From NCBI GenBank assembly GCA_025765595.1, contig JAIVFH010000024.1, positions 307,129 to 371,128 of the forward strand: DNA of 64,000 bases, in the 5' to 3' direction. This DNA is from Obelidium mucronatum. Lineage: Eukaryota; Chytridiomycota; Chytridiomycetes; Chytridiales; Chytriomycetaceae. Position numbers and translations under genes: made by a program. The notes below the pieces were generated by a model. That model did no database searches. It was not told the DNA's origin and worked only from the letters and a program-made list of their open reading frames with translations. Shown one piece after another: positions 62,401 through 64,000 of the stretch. Each line of letters begins with the position of its first letter. Positions within the stretch are counted from its first letter, which is position 1.

Positions 62401-64000
62401 TTGATTTGGTTTTTATTTTTGGTTTGGATTGTTTCTGTTGGCAGCTCAGGCAAAAAGGGCACCTGAGTGGTTCTAGCACATTTCACCTCATCAGTATCCC
62501 CGTCCCAATACTCCCACAGGATTGGAAGGCTTGGTGCAGGCCGAATTGGATCCCAGGTGGAGACAGGTTTGCTGGGCTGGCCTGCTCATTTCCCTTCCTT
62601 TTCTCTGGAAATATATGGCTTTTACATCCAATTTTGAAACATGATTCTAGGAATGGCCAAAAGAATGCAATTCTTCAGACAACCAGCAGTCCAACCATAT
62701 GCAATCTATATATCTGAGCTCACCAGAGTGCCACCGTCCTTTTTGTTTTTACGTGTTTTTACGTGTTTTTATGCAGTAAGTTATTTGTGGTTTGCCAGGA
62801 TTGCATGCCAAGATTGCAAAAGACTTGGATACTTCCCACACTATACTTCAGGGCACTGGAAGGTCCCCTTAAGTTTGGTTTTTTTACGTGTTTATGCGTG
62901 TTTTTTTGCGTGTTTATCGTGTTTTTATGCGTGTTTTACTCGACATTTACGTGTTTTACTCGACATTTACGTGTTTTCTAGGTGCTTTTATTCTGATTGT
63001 TATCACCCAATACTCTAGCCCCACAAACATCAATTTGTCTTTAGCTCAGTATGCAGAGAGCAGCAGCCTGTGCTGTTGTTGGTTTGGTTGCCTCTGCCAA
63101 CCTATTGTTCCCATTCCCCTACAAAGCCACCTTCTTCAGCCCTCTGTTGAGTTTAGTGTATTAGAATGCAGTATTTAGCTGTGTTTGATTTGGTTTTTAT
63201 TTTGGTTTGGATTGTTTCTGTTGGCAGCTCAGGCAAAAAGGGCACCTGAGTGGTTCTAGCACATTTCACCTCATCAGTATCCCCGTCCCAATACTCCCAC
63301 AGGATTGGAAGGCTTGGTGCAGGCCGAATTGGATCCCAGGTGGAGACAGGTTTGCTGGGCTGGCCTGCTCATTTCCCTTCCTTTTCTCTGGAAATATATG
63401 GCTTTTACATCCAATTTTGAAACATGATTCTAGGAATGGCCAAAAGAATGCAATTCTTCAGACAACCAGCAGTCCAACCATATGCAATGTCTATATATCT
63501 GAGCTCACCAGAGTGCCACCGTCCTTTTTGTTTTACGTGTTTTTACGTGTTTTATGCAGTAATTATTTGTGGTTTGCCAGGATTGCATGCCAAGATTGCA
63601 AAAGACTTGGATACTTCCCACACTATACTTCAGGGCACTGGAAGGTCCCCTTAAGTTTGGTTTTTTACGTGTTTATGCGTTTTCTGCGTGTTTATCTGTG
63701 TTATGCGTTTTTGACATTACGTGTTTTACTCGACATTTACGTGTTTTACTCGACATTTCGTGTTTTTGACATTTACGTGTTTTCTAGGTGCTTTATTCTG
63801 ATTGTTTATCACCAATACTCTAGCCCCACAAACATCAATTTGTCTTTAGCTCAGTATGCAGAGAGCAGCAGCCTGTGCTGTTGTTGGTTTGGTTGCCTCT
63901 GCCAACCTATTGTTCCCATTCCCTACAAAGCCACCTTCTCAGCCCTCTGTTGAGTTTAGTGTATTATGAATGCAGTATTTTAGTGTGTTTGATTTGGGTT
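44410..64000 (+). repeat. Tandem satellite array, ~781-bp unit, units 1 (3' part) to 25, runs off the window
   Basis: Using GTGGTTTGCCA as anchor, units start at 44577, 45358, 46139, 46999, 47777, 48554, 49336, 50117, 50983, 51762, 52663, 53506, 54370, 55187, 56028, 56867, 57740, 58574, 59423, 60329, 61146, 61966, 62787 and 63569. The basic length is 777-782 bp; longer units (817-906) are explained mainly by extra copies of an internal 20-bp repeat. Apart from this, units are nearly identical except for single-base indels. Frames of 60-150 codons recur in every unit but are broken freely by indels, so they are not treated as genes. No known transposon or rRNA sequence was recognised. Confidence 0.95.
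44713..44764 (+). repeat. 20-bp minisatellite nested in each satellite unit (example: unit 2)
   Basis: Core TTTTACTCGACATTTACGTG. Approximate copies per unit: 2 in units 1-3, 6 in unit 4, 2 in units 5-8, 6 in unit 9, 2 in unit 10, 8 in unit 11, then mostly 4-7 up to unit 23, and 2 in unit 24. A shorter related word TTTTTACGTG recurs just before the anchor of every unit, so each unit is bounded by the same motif. Confidence 0.9.

Overview
The window reads as nuclear DNA of an early-diverging fungus. It carries a five-domain fused shikimate enzyme (Aro1), a fused Thi6, Spt8 of SAGA and Dsk2, all typical of fungi, with many short GT-AG introns. It also carries genes lost from most Dikarya: a COP1 ubiquitin ligase, a UDP-glucuronate decarboxylase, and a long-tailed myosin I that ends at its SH3 domain. 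The phylum cannot be fixed from sequence alone.

Bases 1-34.35 kb are a gene-dense arm with spacers of 27-370 bp. In order: Cfp1/Spp1-like PHD protein (-, runs off the left edge); COP1 (+); a conserved protein of unknown function (+); geranylgeranyltransferase I beta (-); an ANKRD40-like ankyrin protein (+); Per1 (-); myosin I (-); Avl9 (-); Dsk2/ubiquilin (-); Uxs (-); Spt8 (+); an MHS-family transporter (-); Thi6 (+); Aro1 (-); and a DnaJ-X chaperone (-). Four pairs are divergent with start codons 30-180 bp apart. Several genes have an extremely GC-rich 5' end that falls sharply to ordinary composition downstream. Two genes (Spt8, Thi6) carry an apparent frameshift.

Bases 34.55-37.37 kb hold a direct triplication of a 927-958 bp unit with a decaying reading frame. 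From about 37.7 kb to the right edge the sequence is one tandem array of a ~781 bp unit, 25 copies and still continuing. Each unit holds its own 20-bp minisatellite, repeated 2 to 8 times.

The first array unit is split by a complete, apparently young Ty3/gypsy chromovirus-type LTR retrotransposon (38354-44409). It has equal-length 491-bp LTRs with no difference seen, an inferred 5-bp target duplication, gag, pol with a C-terminal chromodomain, and a polypurine tract. Three signals stand out: (i) each LTR contains a tRNA-Glu-like Pol III unit (A box, B box, T4 terminator); (ii) the primer-binding site is an exact 11-nt complement of the predicted first 11 nt of the element's own transcript, which indicates self-priming as in Tf1; (iii) gag and pol are joined by a clear -1 frameshift signal, a slippery heptamer followed by an 8-bp hairpin. 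The chromodomain and the position inside a satellite suggest a heterochromatic region.
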